From positions 1 through 9,315 of the forward strand of contig CAZKEM010000059.1 in the NCBI GenBank assembly GCA_964551835.1: a stretch of DNA of 9,315 nt. Direction: 5' to 3'. The position numbers and the translations under genes were made by a program. Source of the DNA: JAHDCC01 sp964551835. Its GTDB lineage: Bacteria > Actinomycetota > Acidimicrobiia > Acidimicrobiales > SZUA-35. This document shows, piece by piece, positions 7,271 to 9,315 of this stretch (within the stretch, counting starts at the first letter, position 1; each line of letters starts with the position of its first letter). Under the pieces are notes generated by a model. It did not search any database. It was not told the DNA's origin and saw nothing but the letters and a program-made list of their open reading frames with translations.

Positions 7271-7963
7271 GTGAGCGATGAGTCACTGATCCGGGCAAAG
7301 ATTGAGGAGATCACAGGAATAGGGCGCCTCGATTTGATATGGAGAAACGAACTTGGTGGCACTACCTGGTACGCCAACGACGTGTTCGTAAAGTGGAATC
7401 CAGTTACAAGCGGAATCGAACTCGTGCGAGAAGTCAAGCGTCTCAGGTGGCTCGAAGGCCGACACCCGGCTCCAGTCGTGGTCGACTTCGGTCGAACTAG
7501 GGACGCTGAGTGGCTGATCACAGCAGCACTTACTGGCGAGTCTGCCGTGGCCCCCCGCTGGAAAGAACGACCATTTGAAGCCGTCAACGCCATCGCAGAC
7601 GGGCTCCGAGCGCTCCACACCATCGATACGGAGAGCTTTCCAACGGAGTGGAGCAGCGAGTCGTGGGTGAACTGCGACCCAGGCAAGACCCTAATGCCCC
7701 CCTCTGCAGACGTCGAAGTGCTAGTGCACGGCGATGCCTGTTCGCCCAATACCATCGTTTCGTCCGAGGGGCATTGGGTTGGCAACGTCGACTTCGTAGA
7801 TATGGCGGTTGGCGATCGTTGGGCGGATCTTGCCGTAGCTTCTATGGCCCTTGAATGGAACTATGGGCCTGGTTTCGAGGGCGTCTTCTTCGACGCTTAC
7901 GGGATTGAACGTGACAACGATCGAATCGAGTATTACCGTCGGCTCTGGCACGAAGAGTCCTAG
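7271..7963 (+). CDS. Aminoglycoside phosphotransferase-like (APH(3')-type) kinase
   Basis: Small-molecule kinase of the APH/choline kinase fold. Numbering from a TTG at 7232 (243 residues), the key residues are a nucleotide-loop-like GGTTW (42-46), the ATP lysine K54 in VFVKW, E67 in REVKRL, the Brenner motif HGDACSPN (167-173 with D168 and N173), and the metal-binding D187 in GNVDFVD followed by DRWADLA. The C-terminal FFDAYGI...RIEYYRRL is typical of APH(3') enzymes. All catalytic residues are present and the C-terminus is complete, so the enzyme is probably active; its natural substrate may be an aminoglycoside or another hydroxylated metabolite. The GTG at 7271 (230 residues) is preferred because residues 1-13 of the longer form do not look like the family. 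Neither start has a good ribosome site. The family usually has about 260-270 residues, so this is a short member. It stands alone between a decayed gene and the hicB locus, a context typical of acquired genes. Confidence 0.85.
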   Translation: MSDESLIRAKIEEITGIGRLDLIWRNELGGTTWYANDVFVKWNPVTSGIELVREVKRLRWLEGRHPAPVVVDFGRTRDAEWLITAALTGESAVAPRWKERPFEAVNAIADGLRALHTIDTESFPTEWSSESWVNCDPGKTLMPPSADVEVLVHGDACSPNTIVSSEGHWVGNVDFVDMAVGDRWADLAVASMALEWNYGPGFEGVFFDAYGIERDNDRIEYYRRLWHEES

Positions 7964-8019
7964 AGTTTCAACGCTTACCGTCAGACCCAACACCGTCGAA
8001 CACAACAACCGTGGAATAC

Positions 8020-8145
8020 ATGGAAACCTCATGGTTCGGAGATCCACGGGTAAATATCCAAAAGTCCAAGGGCGGCAAAGCCAAGGCATACCAAGTCCGA
8101 CAAGTACTGAAAGCGATCGACAAGCTGAACGGAGAACCCAAATGA
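8020..8145 (+). CDS. Small basic ORF overlapping hicB, function unknown
   Basis: 41 residues from the ATG at 8020, rich in Lys, with core QKSKGGKAKAYQVRQVLKAI. It ends in TGA overlapping the hicB ATG as ATGA (8142-8145), which implies translational coupling. Codon use is like its neighbours. It is not HicA: there is no GSHxxF-type motif with the catalytic histidine. A basic partner encoded with an acidic HicB could still be its toxin or cofactor, but that is inference. The frame is open further upstream and a GTG at 8011 could also serve as start. Confidence 0.5.
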   Translation: METSWFGDPRVNIQKSKGGKAKAYQVRQVLKAIDKLNGEPK

Positions 8146-8636
8146 CTGACATCCAACGTTACACCTACCGAGTTTCATGGTCCGACGAAGACAACGAATT
8201 CGTGGCGACCGTCGTCGAGTTCCCATCGCTATCGTGGCTGCACCCTCAGCAAGGTGAGGCTTTGAGCGGTCTGGTCCAACTCGTCGAACAGGTCGTCGCC
8301 GACTTAGAAACAGCTGACGAGTCGGTCCCAGAACCGATTGCGAATCGGCGATATTCGGGTAAATTCAACGTCCGCGTTCCCGAATCACTGCACCGAGAAC
8401 TAGCTCTTACCGCAGCCGAGGAAGGCATCAGCTGTTCAGAGTATGCAAGCGCCTTGGGCCCGAAACCGGAATTGAACCGGCGACCTACTCATTACGAATG
8501 CCCCAACCATCGTCCAACCCGTGCCGAATACCACTTAAGTAGTAGGCTCGTCGTTCCATACTGTCTGATGCGTACCCATGATTCCATGTGGTATCCGAAA
8601 GTTTCCTGGGTGAATTCCTGGGTTGCGGATTCTTAG
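8142..8636 (+). CDS. hicB: HicB-family antitoxin/regulator with foreign C-terminal tail
   Basis: 164 residues from the ATG at 8142, with Shine-Dalgarno GGAG at 8131-8134, 7 bases upstream. Residues about 5-65 match the HicB partial RNase H-like fold (YRVSWSDEDNEFVATVVEFPSL). GKFNVRVPESLHRELALTAA (73-92) and the following residues form a ribbon-helix-helix DNA-binding segment typical of HicB repressor/antitoxins. From residue 106 onward the codons come from a tRNA 3' fragment (8458-8500), and from residue 120 from unrelated sequence, so the last 45-60 residues are not family sequence; HicB proteins of this type usually end near residue 110. In an intact tRNA the frame would meet TGA right after E119. 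No hicA is visible, so this is an orphan HicB, a form common in actinobacteria. Its stop overlaps the convergent toxin-like gene by 3 bases. Confidence 0.75.
   Translation: MTDIQRYTYRVSWSDEDNEFVATVVEFPSLSWLHPQQGEALSGLVQLVEQVVADLETADESVPEPIANRRYSGKFNVRVPESLHRELALTAAEEGISCSEYASALGPKPELNRRPTHYECPNHRPTRAEYHLSSRLVVPYCLMRTHDSMWYPKVSWVNSWVADS
8458..8500 (-). repeat. 3' half of tRNA-Thr(CGT)-like gene (putative attachment-site copy)
   Basis: Read on the minus strand: anticodon loop TTCGTAA (8492-8498, anticodon CGT), 3' anticodon stem TGAGT, variable AGGTC, T-arm GCCGG-TTCAATT-CCGGT and acceptor strand TTCGGGC ending at 8458. The 5' half is absent: only CA of the anticodon stem 5' strand is kept and the bases beyond 8500 do not pair. 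There is no encoded CCA in register. An isolated tRNA 3' half is the classic footprint of tyrosine-recombinase integration. It matches the copy at 9287-9315 at 28 of 29 shared bases. Confidence 0.75.
8603..8623 (+). repeat. Paired TTCCTGGGT direct repeats, right copy
   Basis: TTCCTGGGT occurs at 8603-8611 and 8615-8623, about 100 bases inside the tRNA-derived repeat. The pair at 4051-4070 has nearly the same spacing (11 against 12). Recombinase arm-site-like repeats near an attachment site are one possible reading, but there is no integrase here to support it. Confidence 0.4.
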
Positions 8637-8929
8637 GCGGGGAAGTCTTCAAGCCAAATATCGATGGCATAAACCACTGACGCTCCAGGTCTCGGATCAG
8701 AAACATCCTCGACGACAAAGACGTGAAACCCAGCCACGGTGCGACCAGAAATGGTGAACCGCCGACCAGGCCCGTGAGCCACGCCAACCTCATCCCAGAT
8801 GGCGACATCCTGAGCCAACGCGTCTAGGACCGGGACAAGATCAAGGCGACGAAAATCCGAAGCGAGCTGACCCGAGACTTGCGTATCAATATCTTCGAGC
8901 GCGGTTTCAGCGATTCGTACCGCTCTCAC
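8633..8929 (-). CDS. Toxin-like small protein of a two-gene module, family not recognised
   Basis: 98 residues from the GTG at 8929. The start overlaps the stop of the 52-residue gene upstream (GTGA, 8926-8929). The N-terminal half is mostly helical and acidic; the C-terminal half alternates as beta-strands (RRFTISG, GFHVFVVEDV, SVVYAIDIWLEDF). The size, a helix-then-sheet layout and the coupling to a short acidic partner resemble RelE/ParE-type toxins, but none of their catalytic residues can be placed with confidence, so the role is inferred from architecture only. It is convergent with hicB; the stops overlap. Confidence 0.6.
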   Translation of the reverse strand: MRAVRIAETALEDIDTQVSGQLASDFRRLDLVPVLDALAQDVAIWDEVGVAHGPGRRFTISGRTVAGFHVFVVEDVSDPRPGASVVYAIDIWLEDFPA

Positions 8930-9084
8930 GAATGTCGCGCAGCTCGCTCCGCTAGAACTTCAAGCTCTTCTGGAGTTCGACGGTTCAGCGCTTCAACCGC
9001 GCCTGGAGTCAATTCCTCATCCGAAGTCAAAAACGACACACCAGACCGTTCAACAACTGTTGGCTCCGTAGACCGCTGCTCCAT
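8926..9084 (-). CDS. Small acidic antitoxin-like protein
   Basis: 52 residues from the ATG at 9084; an in-frame stop two codons upstream fixes the start region. It is acidic, with a C-terminal helix (TPGAVEALNRRTPEELEVLA) of the kind that wraps a toxin. There is no clear DNA-binding motif and no strong ribosome site. The GTGA overlap with the following 98-residue gene implies coupled synthesis, the usual antitoxin-first order. The antitoxin role is inferred from gene order and size. Confidence 0.5.
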   Translation of the reverse strand: MEQRSTEPTVVERSGVSFLTSDEELTPGAVEALNRRTPEELEVLAERAARHS

Positions 9085-9286
9085 AAGCTAAGAATAGTAG
9101 CCACACCAACAAAACGCTAGACCCTAACAGAAGACAGCCAGCGGAAACCCAAGCGCCAAAAAAATTGACTCGCTCCAATCCGAGCAACCCGACTTTCGGC
9201 AAGTCAACCGAGACATTTCCTGATTTAGTCACTAACGACAGATCTTATAACCAACGTTTTACCAGGTCAGGTGCGCAAGCACCAGC

Positions 9287-9315
9287 GCCCGAAGCCGGAA
9301 TTGAACCGGCGACCT
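9287..9315 (-). tRNA. 3' end of a tRNA-Thr(CGT)-like gene, cut by window edge
   Basis: Read on the minus strand: variable AGGTC, T-stem GCCGG, loop TTCAATT, stem CCGGC, acceptor TTCGGGC ending at 9287. The T-stem is fully paired (the inner copy has a G-T pair). No CCA is encoded. Downstream, GGTGC-TTGC-GCACC (9283-9270) can form a short hairpin without a T-run. Whether the 5' half exists beyond 9315, making this the functional gene, cannot be seen. Identity as Thr(CGT) rests on the anticodon loop of the 8458-8500 copy. Confidence 0.6.

Larger units (their letters stand above)
8501..9286. mobile_element. Candidate 0.8-kb mini-island between tRNA 3'-end repeats
   Basis: The segment lies between two direct copies of a tRNA-Thr-like 3' end and carries a two-gene toxin-antitoxin-like module and no integrase. 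It could be a remnant of a larger element, a satellite moved by a recombinase encoded elsewhere, or one unit of a tandem array at the tRNA. The right boundary cannot be resolved because the second copy is cut by the window end. Confidence 0.4.

Noticed and set aside
8020..8145. Small ORF before hicB as HicA toxin
   Set aside because: It lacks the conserved Gly-Ser-His region and the double-stranded RNA-binding pattern of HicA.
9050..9232. 60-residue minus-strand frame with a hydrophobic stretch (possible small membrane toxin)
   Set aside because: It overlaps the start of the antitoxin-like gene in another frame and has no visible ribosome site. The hydrophobic stretch can arise by chance in this composition.
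1..9315. CRISPR array, rRNA, complete IS element or integrase gene
   Set aside because: No regularly spaced repeats, no rRNA-like sequence and no complete transposase or recombinase frame were seen on either strand.

Overview
The window looks like actinobacterial chromosome, possibly Acidimicrobiia-like. The basis is moderate GC (about 55-60% in most genes), an orphan HicB of a type common in Actinobacteria, an AGHAHAG membrane protein and a tRNA-Thr(CGT)-like 3' end. This assignment is an inference from sequence style, not from a marker gene. The left 3.8 kb is intact and operon-like. The right 5.5 kb is accessory DNA with decayed genes, an AT-rich gene and tRNA-derived repeats.

Left part, all on the minus strand and read from 3777 down to 1: (1) a stand-alone NRPS-type adenylation enzyme; (2) a six-helix membrane protein with a ferric-reductase-like core and a C-terminal FAD/NAD(P)H domain; (3) a short-chain enoyl-CoA hydratase that runs off the left edge. 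Genes 1 and 2 overlap by ATGA and genes 2 and 3 are 1 base apart, so they are almost certainly co-transcribed and translationally coupled. Adenylation domain plus six helices plus flavin reductase domain is, from memory, the layout of the fungal single-chain protein TmpL. Here it is split into two proteins with a crotonase added. Together they suggest activation of a carboxylic or amino acid, linked to membrane electron transfer and acyl-CoA chemistry. The substrate is unknown. A 10-bp perfect tandem repeat lies just upstream of the operon.

Middle part: a 490-bp non-coding stretch, then an AT-rich four-helix membrane protein (minus strand). A long TPR reading frame follows (plus strand, 4811-6865). 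It has no start codon at its upstream end and an in-frame TGA, so it is read as a decayed gene. A 366-bp stretch with a possible further coding remnant follows.

Right part: an aminoglycoside-phosphotransferase-like kinase, a 41-residue ORF overlapping an orphan HicB-type gene by ATGA, and an approximately 0.8-kb segment bounded by two direct copies of the 3' part of a tRNA-Thr(CGT)-like gene (8458-8500, and 9287 to the window end). That segment holds only a small two-gene module that resembles a toxin-antitoxin pair (52 and 98 residues, GTGA overlap). The hicB frame runs straight through the inner tRNA copy. It would have stopped inside an intact tRNA, so its present C-terminal tail looks like a product of the recombination.
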